64,000 nucleotides of DNA from NCBI GenBank assembly GCA_016715885.1, contig JADJXL010000028.1, positions 124,001 to 188,000 of the forward strand, written 5' to 3'. Positions 44,506 through 53,432 of this stretch are shown here, piece by piece. Both the position numbers and the translations under genes were made by a program. The first letter of the stretch is position 1; the number at the start of each line of letters is the position of its first letter. Source of the stretch: Polyangiaceae bacterium (lineage in GTDB: Bacteria > Myxococcota_A > Polyangia > Polyangiales > Polyangiaceae). The notes under the pieces were generated by a model. That model did no database searches, was not told the DNA's origin, and worked only from the letters and a program-made list of their open reading frames with translations.

Positions 44506-44602
44506 TCAGCACGTCGAGGGCTCTGGCTCGAGAAGGCGTGAATACTTGAATCACGAGCCCGGGCAATCGGGCATGCTTTACCGTTCGCACGGAGCACTTC
44601 GC

Positions 44603-46234
44603 ATGACTGAACCAGGCACAGGACCGAGGGACGCAGTAGCACCATCGCCCAACGATCCGCGGATTGGATCGACGCTCGCCGGTCGTTACCGGATCATCGC
44701 GCCGCTCGGTGAAGGCGGTATGGGCACGGTGTATCGCGGCGTGCACGAAGCACTGCGCAAGCCCGTTGCAATCAAGTTCTTGCAACAAAAAATCAACAGC
44801 AATCGGGAAATGGTTGCGCGTTTCGAGCGCGAGGCTGTGACCGCAGCGAATCTGCGACATCCCAACATCGCCGAAGCGATCGACTACGGGAGCTTGCCAG
44901 ACGGAACGCTGTACCTGGTCATGGAGCTCGTCGACGGCGTATCGCTGCGGAAACTCATTCCACCGGGCCAGGGTTTGCCCGTGGAGCGCGTGCTGCGTAT
45001 TTTGGAACAAATTGCCACGGCGCTCGACTTGGCACATTCGATGGGGATCGTACACCGCGATCTCAAACCAGAAAACATTCTGGTCTTCGATCGAGGCACC
45101 GAGCGCGACATCGTCAAAATCATCGATTTCGGAATCGCACGCATCAACAGCGAAATATTCAAAACAGGCCCCACGGCACTGACCGCTGCCGGCGCGGTTT
45201 TCGGAACGCCGCAATACATGGCCCCCGAGCAAGTCATGGGTCAAACCGCCGACGGGCGTGCCGATCAATATGCAATCGGCATCATTGCTTTCGAAATGCT
45301 CACAGGCTCGCAACCTTTCACGAGTGTCAACTATGCCGAGCTGGTGATGAAACACGTCGGCGCGCCCATACCGCGTTCGGTCGAGCTCGCTCCACACGTG
45401 CCCGCAGCGTTCGATGCCGCCATTTATCGCATGATGTCCAAGCTTCCCGACGAGCGGTTTGCCACGGTCACCGAGGCCCTCCGCGCAATGAAAGGCGAAA
45501 CGCCATCGCAATCGTTGCCTGCGGATTCAATACACAAATCGTCGAACACGGTCGTCATGCACGCGACGAATATGCCTGCGACGACAGGATCGGACACGCA
45601 TTCGCTTGCATTTGCGGCGACGGTAGCGCCCGGTGAACAGCTACCTTTACCGACCCGAAGTCCATCGCCTCCCTATCCAACGGCCAGCGCCATGCGTGAA
45701 GACATTGCGCGAATTTCGGGCGCCAATGCCGCTCCCGCCCAAACGATGCAACCCCCCATGGACACGTCCGCGCAGCCTCGAGCTGCTGCAACCAGCGCAC
45801 GAGCAAGCTCGAAACCGCCCTTTGTAATGATTGCAGTGATTGGCTCTTTCCTTTTCGTCGTTTGCCTCGCCATTGTCTTCTTCGTTTTTCGTTCGCAAGA
45901 CTCCGCCAACGACACGCGTGCGAGCGCGGACGATGCGACACCTCGAGAGGACAAGGCGAGCGGTAGCTCTCGCGCAATGGCCACGTCTTCCAATACCCGC
46001 ACGCCATCCTCGACCACTGGGCTTTCATCGACGCGCCGGGCCGCCCCAACCAGCAAGTATCGCCTCCTCCTCAAAGACGGCAAATATCCATTTTGCGTGA
46101 CGTCGAAATTGAAGAATGCCTATCCAGTACGCACGGATGAGGAGGGCGTCAAGGTATGCAACGGCACCCCCGAAGGGCCTATTCCGATTGACGGCCTCGA
46201 GCCCTATCAGCCTTCCGAGTTTCAATGGGAATAG
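44603..46234 (+). CDS. Transmembrane Ser/Thr protein kinase
   Basis: A 543-residue Hanks-type kinase. The ATG opening MTEPGTGPRD is taken; the frame is open 57 bp upstream to a TTG with no ribosome binding site. Kinase domain ~residues 25-290: GEGGMGTVYRG, VAIKFLQQK, IVHRDLKPENIL, DFGIAR and GTPQYMAPEQ. A Pro/Ala/Ser-rich linker (~200 residues, likely phosphorylated) leads to one transmembrane helix (PFVMIAVIGSFLFVVCLAIVFFVF). The ~110-residue C-terminal part is Ser/Thr-rich and ends in a small Cys-pair region (YPFCVTSK...VKVCNGTPEG). Convergent with the next gene. Targets unknown. Confidence 0.92.
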   Translation: MTEPGTGPRDAVAPSPNDPRIGSTLAGRYRIIAPLGEGGMGTVYRGVHEALRKPVAIKFLQQKINSNREMVARFEREAVTAANLRHPNIAEAIDYGSLPDGTLYLVMELVDGVSLRKLIPPGQGLPVERVLRILEQIATALDLAHSMGIVHRDLKPENILVFDRGTERDIVKIIDFGIARINSEIFKTGPTALTAAGAVFGTPQYMAPEQVMGQTADGRADQYAIGIIAFEMLTGSQPFTSVNYAELVMKHVGAPIPRSVELAPHVPAAFDAAIYRMMSKLPDERFATVTEALRAMKGETPSQSLPADSIHKSSNTVVMHATNMPATTGSDTHSLAFAATVAPGEQLPLPTRSPSPPYPTASAMREDIARISGANAAPAQTMQPPMDTSAQPRAAATSARASSKPPFVMIAVIGSFLFVVCLAIVFFVFRSQDSANDTRASADDATPREDKASGSSRAMATSSNTRTPSSTTGLSSTRRAAPTSKYRLLLKDGKYPFCVTSKLKNAYPVRTDEEGVKVCNGTPEGPIPIDGLEPYQPSEFQWE

Positions 46235-46288
46235 CGAGCTGCTCGACAGGCGCGCCGACCCACGTCAGGCAGGCGGCACCGATGTCGC

Positions 46289-48565
46289 CTAATTGAACTT
46301 TCCACACTCCACGCCATCCAGCGTGGCCGTGTTGTTGTCCTCGAGGCATTCATTCTGACTGCCGCCGCCCATCGCGTCCTTGTCGACCTCGACGTAAAAC
46401 GACATGACGTCCATCCCCGGCACGAGGTAATTCATCGTGACGAGCTCGTATTGGCCAGGCAAAAGCGCCTTCGTCGTCTGCGCCTCGCCAATGAATTGCC
46501 CCGTCGCATCACTTCCGCGGTAAAACCTGACGTTGATGCCGGCAGGCACGCCCAGCGCACCCTTGTTTTGCACGAAGGCACGTAGAATGACCGCCGATGG
46601 ACACGGTTCGAGCGACGCTTCGAGGCTCACTTTCAGGTCGGGCGCATTGAAGACGCCAGCGCCTTGATTGGATTGCCGATAGTTGTTCAAACCAAACGGC
46701 GCAACCCAGCTCGGATGCTCCGGCGCAGGCACCGCTCCGGATGCTTCGATGTTCGTCAAGTGATACGCATGCTGGTTCCAAATGCGCCGCGTGCGCACCC
46801 AATTGTCGCCCTTGTCGCCATACACGAAAACCCCGTGCCGCGCCCCGGCAACGCCGTACGGACACGCCGGCGAGCCGCCCTTGTGGTTCAAATCGTTGCC
46901 GCCCACGACGACTTCGGTATTGTTGTCACCATCGACGTCGACCACGACGGGAAATTCATGAATGGTCGCCGATGAATTCGGCTCCTTGTAAAGCTCGGCG
47001 CCATCCGCACCTGCATACACGCGGAAGTAACACTCGTCATTGTAGACGACTTCGGCAGCCCCATCGCCCTGGAAATCGAAAACGCTCGACCCCGTGCGAT
47101 TCGACGAACCATCTTGCGTCGGCTGATTCCACTTGACCGAAAGCATCGGTGTGCCGCCTCCAACGTATTCGAACACCGAATACGCCGTGCCATTTGCCGC
47201 AGATATTTCGGGAACACCATCCGCGTCGAAATCGGCAATCGTGGGAGGCCCGCCCTGCCCCGTTCCAGGCATGTCGAGCAATGCGAGCTGCGCGCCGGTC
47301 AGCGGGTCGTGCACGCGCACGTTGCCCGCGGAAATCACGACGAGCTCGGGTTTGCCGTCGAGGTCCAAATCCGCAATGGCCGGATATCCATCGACGAGAC
47401 CATTGTCCCAATACAGCGATCCATCTGCACGGAACGCCCTCCTGCCGCCAACGATTTCTTGCGGCATGACGCCATCGAGGTCCGCAACGATGCTCACGGG
47501 CCCATACGTGCCATTGTTTCCGCCCACGTGCACGCCCGCGTTGAATCGGAGCACGCCGGTCGATTCGAATACAGCGCCGCCGACGACGATTTCGGGTTTG
47601 CCGTCTCCTTCCAGGTCCGCAATCGCCACGGTGGCCGATTCGATCCCCGTCGTCCAAGCCGTTCCGTCGCTGTTGGTCGCGTTCCATTTGAATGTCCCAT
47701 CGTGCTCGAAAGCAATGAGTCCCCCGCCCGTTTTGCCTGTCACGATTTCGACGAACCCATCGCCGTCGATATCGGCCGCAGCGGGCGTGACGCGCGAAGA
47801 GACGCGGTTTTCCGTTTTGTACGTGTCCGATGCTTCATTCCACTTCTCGACGCCGTCTTTGCCATTGAGAGCACGTAGATATCCCGCTCCCGAGGCGTTG
47901 AAATTGTCGCTCGTGACGATGACGACATCGGGCGTGCCGTCTTTTTCCAGATCCACGACGACGGGCATATTGATCACTTGCACGAACGTCGGATGAATCG
48001 CGGTCGATTCCCAGGACCATTCGAGCACCGGTTCGAGCGGCCCGGGCGGAGGCTTGTATTCGCAGGTTTTCTCGCCCGCGGGCGGTTGAGGAATGCATTG
48101 CCCAAGGGTCGGTTCGCAAAATTCGCCATCGTTGCAATCGGCCCAATCGAGGCACGTGGCGCCCGGTTTTGCGCATTGATCCGCCACGCACACTTCGCCA
48201 GCGCCGCAACACACGGACAAGTCGGCGCCGCAACGCACCTCCGTCGCGCACGTCGGCAAGCAAGCGCTGATGACGCATTCCTGATTGGCACCGCAGCATT
48301 CGCCTGATCCACAAACGATGCCCGACGGGCATCCCACGACGAATCCACCTCCGTCGCCGCCGGCACCGGCCATTCCGCCATTGCCCGCAGAGCCACCCAT
48401 TCCGCCGGACCCCGCAGATCCCGCATTGCCGCCCGCAGCAGTCCCAGTGGATCCCGTCGATGACGACGTGCTGCTGCCGGTATCGCCACAAGCGGCGACG
48501 GCAACCACTGCACCAAGCGATACCCCAAGCAAGCGCCAGTCGATTCCATTCGATGATCGAAGCAT
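46289..48565 (-). CDS. FG-GAP/VCBS-repeat lipoprotein
   Basis: A 758-residue surface lipoprotein. The signal peptide ends AVVAVAACGDTG (lipobox), followed by a ~50-residue Gly/Ser/Thr linker. A Cys-rich region (CGSGECCGANQECV; CGAGEVCVADQCA; DWADCNDGEFCEP) resembles small disulfide-rich repeats. The large central part contains FG-GAP/VCBS-type beta-propeller blades with calcium-loop motifs (DLEKDGTPDVVIV, DIDGDGFVEIVTG, DLEGDGKPEIVVG, DLDLDGKPELVVI, DFDADGVPEISA, DVDGDNNTEVVVG). The C-terminus (PDLKVSLEASLEPCPSAVILRAFVQNKG) is a CARDB-like Ig domain. Such proteins bind calcium and often mediate surface adhesion; the ligand is unknown. Confidence 0.88.
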   Translation of the reverse strand: MLRSSNGIDWRLLGVSLGAVVAVAACGDTGSSTSSSTGSTGTAAGGNAGSAGSGGMGGSAGNGGMAGAGGDGGGFVVGCPSGIVCGSGECCGANQECVISACLPTCATEVRCGADLSVCCGAGEVCVADQCAKPGATCLDWADCNDGEFCEPTLGQCIPQPPAGEKTCEYKPPPGPLEPVLEWSWESTAIHPTFVQVINMPVVVDLEKDGTPDVVIVTSDNFNASGAGYLRALNGKDGVEKWNEASDTYKTENRVSSRVTPAAADIDGDGFVEIVTGKTGGGLIAFEHDGTFKWNATNSDGTAWTTGIESATVAIADLEGDGKPEIVVGGAVFESTGVLRFNAGVHVGGNNGTYGPVSIVADLDGVMPQEIVGGRRAFRADGSLYWDNGLVDGYPAIADLDLDGKPELVVISAGNVRVHDPLTGAQLALLDMPGTGQGGPPTIADFDADGVPEISAANGTAYSVFEYVGGGTPMLSVKWNQPTQDGSSNRTGSSVFDFQGDGAAEVVYNDECYFRVYAGADGAELYKEPNSSATIHEFPVVVDVDGDNNTEVVVGGNDLNHKGGSPACPYGVAGARHGVFVYGDKGDNWVRTRRIWNQHAYHLTNIEASGAVPAPEHPSWVAPFGLNNYRQSNQGAGVFNAPDLKVSLEASLEPCPSAVILRAFVQNKGALGVPAGINVRFYRGSDATGQFIGEAQTTKALLPGQYELVTMNYLVPGMDVMSFYVEVDKDAMGGGSQNECLEDNNTATLDGVECGKFN

Positions 48566-48768
48566 TTACGCACCTCTCCAAAGACCATCCATTGGAGCAC
48601 TCGAGCGCGGAAATGTCAAGCCGTTAGCAGCCCGTCGATTTATCTGCTCGCACCCAAAATCGTCGGTCGACATCGCTCGAAATACTGAAGTATTCCTCGC
48701 TCAGTCGCCCTAGCTTTCGGGCGCTCACGACGATAATTCAACGGGCTGCTGGGCGCAGGCGGCTCGAT

Positions 48769-49461
48769 TCAATCCACCGCGATTCCCAATCGTTTCGCGA
48801 CTTGTTTTCGCCACCCTTCGAGCGGCGAGTCCGCTTTCGGTACGGGACGCGCTGCGAGCTTGCGAATGGTCAGACCGACCTGATCCTGGGCATCGGGATC
48901 GGCGCCCAAGTCGAGCAAACGATAAACGTCTTCGTATTGGTTCAAGTACGCGAGGCGTAATGCCGGCGTTTGACCCATGGCGTTTTTTACGTCAACCGGC
49001 ACACCAGCTTGGAAAAGCACTCCGATATGCTGAAAGGCCCCCAGCGAAATGGCCTGATGCACGAGGATCTCGCCTTGTTCCGTTTCCAGATTCGGTTTGC
49101 CCCCGCGCTCGAGCAACATCTGCAGAAACTTCGGATCGCGATTCGTCATCGCCACGAGCATCGCGGACGTGCCCATTTTCGTGAGCGTATTCGGGCTGGC
49201 GCCCGCCGCGAGCAACGTGCGCACGGCCAATTCGTCATTTTTGGCGACCGCATACATCAGAAGCGTCACGTTTTTCGGCGTCACCTCGTCCAGGTCGGCA
49301 CCCTGATTTTTCAGCATTTCGAGCGTCGCGAGGTCACCTCGTTCCGCGGCCGACGCCGCTTCTCGCAATCGATGCGTCTCGAAAACTTCGTCCGCGCGCG
49401 GCGGCGTGCGCGGCTTCGACGCGTGCGATAGGTATGCGATGACATTGTCGACGTTTTTCAT
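48769..49461 (-). CDS. Ankyrin-repeat protein, candidate immunity partner of the PAAR-lipase
   Basis: A 230-residue cytoplasmic ankyrin-repeat protein. About four to five repeats are visible: ERGDLATLEMLKNQGADLDE, NVTLLMYAVAKNDELAVRTLLAAGASP, GTSAMLVAMTNRDPKFLQMLLERGGKP, EILVHQAISLGAFQHIGVLFQAGVPVD, MGQTPALRLAYLNQYEDVYRLLDLGADP. Its ATG overlaps the stop of the PAAR-lipase gene (49458-49461), so the two are translated together. Ankyrin proteins often serve as immunity to Tle-type lipases secreted by type VI systems (known in several cases), which is the role inferred here. About 200 bp without features lie beyond it. Confidence 0.8.
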   Translation of the reverse strand: MKNVDNVIAYLSHASKPRTPPRADEVFETHRLREAASAAERGDLATLEMLKNQGADLDEVTPKNVTLLMYAVAKNDELAVRTLLAAGASPNTLTKMGTSAMLVAMTNRDPKFLQMLLERGGKPNLETEQGEILVHQAISLGAFQHIGVLFQAGVPVDVKNAMGQTPALRLAYLNQYEDVYRLLDLGADPDAQDQVGLTIRKLAARPVPKADSPLEGWRKQVAKRLGIAVD

Positions 49462-50723
49462 AACATCCCCTCGAGCGTGGCAACATCTTCGCTTTTTTGC
49501 TGCTCGATGCCCGCGACGTGCGTGCTATGACGCTCGATCGCTTCAGCAAACCATTTCTTTTCTTGCTCGAGCTCGGCGGCGGCCCAATCTTTCGTGCGCC
49601 TGCCCATGTCGAATGGATTCAAATACCCCCAACGACTCTCCGGATGCTCGAACGTCGGCTCCGGCGGCCACGAACGAGGCGTGAACGAGCCGTCCGAGTT
49701 CATGTTTACCGCGTTCAAACCGTGCGTCGTGCCAATCGCATCCGGCATGAACCGCGCAATGGCCGAATCTTGCTGCGCCCACGTCAAAATATCGCCGTCC
49801 ACTTGATACGCGTCCACGAGCTGCCCAGCTTGGGAAGGATCGAGCCCGTACCGGTCGTACGTGCTCGAATGAATCCCCGCGGCATTGAACGTATTTGCGG
49901 GCAGCCCCGAAGCGAGCGACCCTGCCGAAGCGAGACCTCCACCCAAAGAATGCCCCGCAATGCTCGCGTTCCCGCCGTACACCTCGGCAACCTGCCGTGA
50001 CAATTCGACCGCTTGCGTGTATTGCGTCGATTCGAACCCCGTGCCTTGCGAGAGATTGCCCCAGAGCCAATCATTGCCGTCCCATTGGTTCCAGGTGTTC
50101 ATTTCCGTGCCGCGCATGATCAGCCGATAACTGCCATCGATGTTCGACCGATAAATATCGGCATAAAACCCGGAGCTCGGATCGTTGAACGTTGCATTGC
50201 GCAATTCCGGCGGCAAATCCGACGGTCCAAGCCGAGTCCAGCCTGGTGGCGCACCGCTCGTGTTGTATACATCGCTCACGAGGCGCGCATCTTCGACCGA
50301 CCGGTTGTTGCGCGCGAGGCGATCCGCCGCATTGTTCAGCCGATCTTTCTCGGGCCCATTCGGCATGTCGGCGGCTTTTTTCCGAGCTGCATCGATCAAT
50401 CGGAGCCGCTCCATCAGGCGCATGCGCTTTGCCGCGTCGGACATCGAGCCGATGATGACCGTTGGACAGCCCTCGTCGATGAGCCCCCCGTGGTTCGTTC
50501 CATCGCCGAACCGCGCCGCTTGTTGACCCTCCAAAAGCACCGTCGGTTCACCAATCTGAATGATGTCGGGCGGAGCTCCTTGGCACTCCAAAAGATCCGT
50601 CACCCGCGCCGCAGGTTGCCCACCCACCAGGATGGTCGTCGCACATGCCGGCAAAATATCCTTTCCGACATGTTGTAGGCACAGATGATGATCACCTTTT
50701 CGCGCGGCAATCGGGTCGCTCAT
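49458..50723 (-). CDS. PAAR-domain lipase, candidate type VI secretion effector
   Basis: A 421-residue fusion. Residues 1-~95 are a PAAR-like domain (MSDPIAARKGDHHLC, GQPAARVTDLLECQGAPPDII, EGQQAARFGDGTNHGG), which sharpens the T6SS spike. A charged helical linker (~95-150) follows. The C-terminal lipase (class 3-like) has ADIYRSNIDGSYRLIMRGTEM and the nucleophile elbow GHSLGGG with Ser259; Asp near 303 and His near 330 (THGLN) could complete the triad. The ATG at 50723 was chosen over a GTG 42 bp upstream. No other T6SS gene is in the window. The 298 bp upstream hold only a marginal small basic frame (see rejected items). Confidence 0.82.
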   Translation of the reverse strand: MSDPIAARKGDHHLCLQHVGKDILPACATTILVGGQPAARVTDLLECQGAPPDIIQIGEPTVLLEGQQAARFGDGTNHGGLIDEGCPTVIIGSMSDAAKRMRLMERLRLIDAARKKAADMPNGPEKDRLNNAADRLARNNRSVEDARLVSDVYNTSGAPPGWTRLGPSDLPPELRNATFNDPSSGFYADIYRSNIDGSYRLIMRGTEMNTWNQWDGNDWLWGNLSQGTGFESTQYTQAVELSRQVAEVYGGNASIAGHSLGGGLASAGSLASGLPANTFNAAGIHSSTYDRYGLDPSQAGQLVDAYQVDGDILTWAQQDSAIARFMPDAIGTTHGLNAVNMNSDGSFTPRSWPPEPTFEHPESRWGYLNPFDMGRRTKDWAAAELEQEKKWFAEAIERHSTHVAGIEQQKSEDVATLEGML

Positions 50724-51021
50724 GGGTTCCTCGTCGACGAAGGGGCGAACGCGAGTATCGCCCAAAGCGCGGACGAAGGGAAGAGGGAAAGCTCATCCTT
50801 CGAACGACCGCATGCGCAGACGCTCTTGTCCGTCGCGTCACGAGCGCTTGCCTGTACGTGCGGGCGATGCCTTCTTCGCACCTGCTTTCTGCCGCAGCGC
50901 GATCGTCACCGCTTCGTCTTCTTCGCCCCTGCTTTTCGCGTCTTCGCTTCGACGACCTTTTTCGCCGCCTTGCGAATGCTTTCGCCCAACTTCCGCATCG
51001 CCGTAGCTGGTCATTGCTGCG

Positions 51022-51234
51022 ATGGTTGATCGGATTGTCGTGGGCACGGACAAGATCACGATGCAATGGGCGAACGCCGCGACAATGGCGACGCGATACG
51101 CAAACGGCGCGCTCGTGAATTTGCGCGGAGAAGTGGTCGAACCGAAGCGACCACGGCGACCAGCGAAGGGACAGGAGGCTCCGAGCGCGGCGGGGTTGGA
51201 TTTGGAAGCGGACGAGACGGGGGACGAAATCTGA
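51022..51234 (+). CDS. Small hypothetical protein
   Basis: A 70-residue protein (MVDRIVVGTDKITMQWANAA...). Codon third positions are mostly G/C. It ends in an acidic stretch (LEADETGDEI) after a basic Pro/Arg-rich segment (PKRPRRPAKG). No domain is recognised. It is divergent from the PAAR-lipase gene and could be a stand-alone small protein or the remnant of something longer. The region beyond it (51235-51436) shows no gene. Confidence 0.4.
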   Translation: MVDRIVVGTDKITMQWANAATMATRYANGALVNLRGEVVEPKRPRRPAKGQEAPSAAGLDLEADETGDEI

Positions 51235-51436
51235 TGTCACCAGGACACACTATGCCGCCGCTGGGCACGTCTGCCAGGCGTCCTTCGCGACGAGCACGGT
51301 GTACATTGCAAGTCATACCGTCCCAGCGCGATATCTGCCCGTTCGTTGGCTTGGTCAAATTTCTGCATTTTTCAAAGGGCGGCAACACTATTTCGCTTGA
51401 CAGCACGACAAGAGTCATGAGAAGGAAGGCTACCAT

Positions 51437-51799
51437 ATGATTCGAAAGCGGAAGACGAATGCTCAGCAAAAGCAAGAGTGGCGTGATGCTGATCAGCGCG
51501 CGCTGAACCTTTTTCTCCCGAAGCTCGCCGCCTTGAAATCCTTTGACGAAGCATGGGCGTTTGCGCATACACCTCTGCCAAATAACCCGGGACGAGTTCC
51601 CCCAGAGCGTAAGTTCTACGATAACTTCGGCGATTTCCTTGATTCGTTCTCGGTCCCACCTGACTCAAGTCCTGCCGAGCGTTCCCTATACCTGGAATTC
51701 ATCAAGCGCATCGATGCCGCGGGGGAATTGAAGCCAGGCGTTGGAGATAAGGTCAAGTGCGCCCTTCGCAACTCGCTGGCTGAACCGGGCATGCATTAG
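51437..51799 (+). CDS. Hypothetical protein upstream of a DUF6953-like gene
   Basis: A 120-residue soluble protein (MIRKRKTNAQQKQEWRDADQ...). The base composition is less GC-rich than the neighbours, which hints at acquired DNA. A helical N-terminal half and FYDNFGDFLDSFSVPPDSSPAERSLYLEFIKRID follow; no family is recognised. It lies 12 bp before the DUF6953-like gene on the same strand, so the two probably share an operon and may act together. Confidence 0.6.
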   Translation: MIRKRKTNAQQKQEWRDADQRALNLFLPKLAALKSFDEAWAFAHTPLPNNPGRVPPERKFYDNFGDFLDSFSVPPDSSPAERSLYLEFIKRIDAAGELKPGVGDKVKCALRNSLAEPGMH

Positions 51800-51811
51800 G
51801 AAGTAAGTGCG

Positions 51812-52234
51812 ATGGCAGCGAAGAAGAATAAGACTAAGGACGTCAGCCCTGATTTCGACATGCACAAACTATTCGACAATTCTGGCATGCACAAGCTATT
51901 CGATGGTTCTCCGCTTTCCTGGTTATTTGAGGAATCATCGTCTCGTAATTCCAAGGCGGATCCAAAATCAACAGCCAAAGATGTCGCTGCTTGGATGTTG
52001 GAGGAAGTAAAAACGAAGGGAACCCTATACCAGAGAGACGCAGTTGAGCACATCGACAGGCATTTCGGTCAGCGATTTGTCTACTCCAACGAGAATGACA
52101 ATCCGGCCATTTCGACAAACGTTCTAAAGGAATTCGAGCGCATTTCGCTGAAAACAGTCGTGTGGAACAGGCGAGAGTTTTTTTGGAGGCTTCGGCAGCC
52201 AAGTGATCCTAGCTCTAGAAGCGTAGACGATTGA
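51812..52234 (+). CDS. DUF6953-like protein with an internal peptide repeat
   Basis: A 140-residue protein. The C-terminal ~85 residues (AKDVAAWMLEEVKTKGTLYQ, FVYSNENDNPAISTNVLKEF, VVWNRREFFWRLR) resemble the DUF6953 family: small, often accessory-encoded proteins with an alpha-helical, winged-helix-like pattern and unknown function. The N-terminal part carries a tandem MHKLFDNSG / MHKLFDGS duplication. Composition is lower in GC than flanking genes. It follows the hypothetical gene ending at 51799 by 12 bp. About 250 bp before the next gene hold nothing recognisable. Confidence 0.65.
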   Translation: MAAKKNKTKDVSPDFDMHKLFDNSGMHKLFDGSPLSWLFEESSSRNSKADPKSTAKDVAAWMLEEVKTKGTLYQRDAVEHIDRHFGQRFVYSNENDNPAISTNVLKEFERISLKTVVWNRREFFWRLRQPSDPSSRSVDD

Positions 52235-52487
52235 AGTCTTACGGCGCGAATTAAGAACCAGATCGATTCTTCATTGGCTGCGTCGCTCGTGCACAAGTCA
52301 AGCCTCAACGTCCGCGCAGAGAAAGAAGCCAAGCGGACGAATTTTTTCGTTTTATTTGCCGACCCTCAACCGCGCGGACCTCGCCATGTGGCGCGACGAA
52401 CGGCGCGGCCGTGCTGAACTTGCGCGCAGATTGATTGGGCGTACATCGTCCGCCGAACTCGTGACGGAATTGTTGAACGACGACCAA

Positions 52488-53432
52488 TCAGGTCGGCACG
52501 GTATAACGAAACCGAATGGGCTTGAGGTCCTCGTCCGTCGGTTTCCAATTTTCGATGATTCGTTTGACGCCACCAGACGCCTTCGGTCCATCTTTGGTTT
52601 TCGTTACCTTGATATTGTAGACGATGAATAGATCGGTGCGGCAGCGGTATTCGCTTGCGCGCGCGTGATTCACTTCATTGATGGTGACCTCGACCATGGC
52701 TCCGTTCGTAGTCGTGCCTTTAACCTCGACGTGGACTTCTTGTTTCTTGTGCACGCACCGAAGGTCATAACCGAGTTTCTCTTGGGACATGTCGTTGACC
52801 TTAAAATCGGCGATTTCATAGTGTTTCGTCGCAACATCCATCGCCCACTTTTCCACAACTCTGCGTTTGGCCGAATCGTTTTCATAACCCGCGACTTCAT
52901 CGTCGAATGCTTTTACATCCTGCTCGTCTTGCGTGGGCCGAGTATTTTTGGCCGAGCGTGATGCCTTCTTTTTCGGCTCTTCCTCGAAGATTCTTTCGAG
53001 TTCACGAAAATGTTCATCTGAAGGCGTATTAAAAGCGCGGCGCGGATGTGTGTACCAGACCCATTTCTTGATAATTTGGGATTCCGCGCTCATTCGGTTT
53101 TTGACCTTTTCATTTGGCAAGGTGTTCGAAAGAAGTTCGACGTTATCGATTTCTCCCCACCATACAGGTCGACCCTGAAATTTGGGGTGCTTTGGGTCCT
53201 TGTAGGGCTCCTTGGCGATTGTGCCACGTCCGATGAGTCCCTCATGCGTGAAGATGAATGCCGTATCGCCAATTTGTGAATTTTGCGGCATCGCGAAACG
53301 TAAACCTTTCGCGGAGTTGGTGCGCCGCATGTCGTTTTCATCATCATTGGCGGCCATGAGCACTCGCCCCTTTGGCTGTTGCTTTCCGCGAGTTTGATTG
53401 GCTCGTTTATTTCTGTCGGTGTTTGTCCTCAT
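52488..53432 (-). CDS. EVE-like/DUF3883 protein, candidate modification-dependent restriction factor
   Basis: A 314-residue protein with two parts. Residues ~45-150 (GDTAFIFTHEGLIGRGTIAKEP; GRPVWWGEIDNVELL) resemble EVE/PUA-like domains, which read modified bases. A charged linker follows. Residues ~190-300 look like DUF3883, a PD-(D/E)XK-type domain: HYEIADFKVNDMSQEKLGYDLRC then EVHVEVKGTTTNGAMVEVTINE, with the Asp of GYDL and Glu-x-Lys of EVKGT as putative catalytic residues. This domain pair is associated with type IV restriction-like defence. The start at 53432 may be long; an internal ATG (MAANDDEND) is an alternative. No partner gene is adjacent. Confidence 0.72.
   Translation of the reverse strand: MRTNTDRNKRANQTRGKQQPKGRVLMAANDDENDMRRTNSAKGLRFAMPQNSQIGDTAFIFTHEGLIGRGTIAKEPYKDPKHPKFQGRPVWWGEIDNVELLSNTLPNEKVKNRMSAESQIIKKWVWYTHPRRAFNTPSDEHFRELERIFEEEPKKKASRSAKNTRPTQDEQDVKAFDDEVAGYENDSAKRRVVEKWAMDVATKHYEIADFKVNDMSQEKLGYDLRCVHKKQEVHVEVKGTTTNGAMVEVTINEVNHARASEYRCRTDLFIVYNIKVTKTKDGPKASGGVKRIIENWKPTDEDLKPIRFRYTVPT

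Noticed and set aside
50906..50998. 30-codon minus-strand basic peptide (MRKLGESIRKAAKKVVEAKT...), histone-H1-like
   Set aside because: Very short, no ribosome binding site, and possibly one half of a frameshifted frame with the overlapping GTG stretch. Support is too weak to call a gene.
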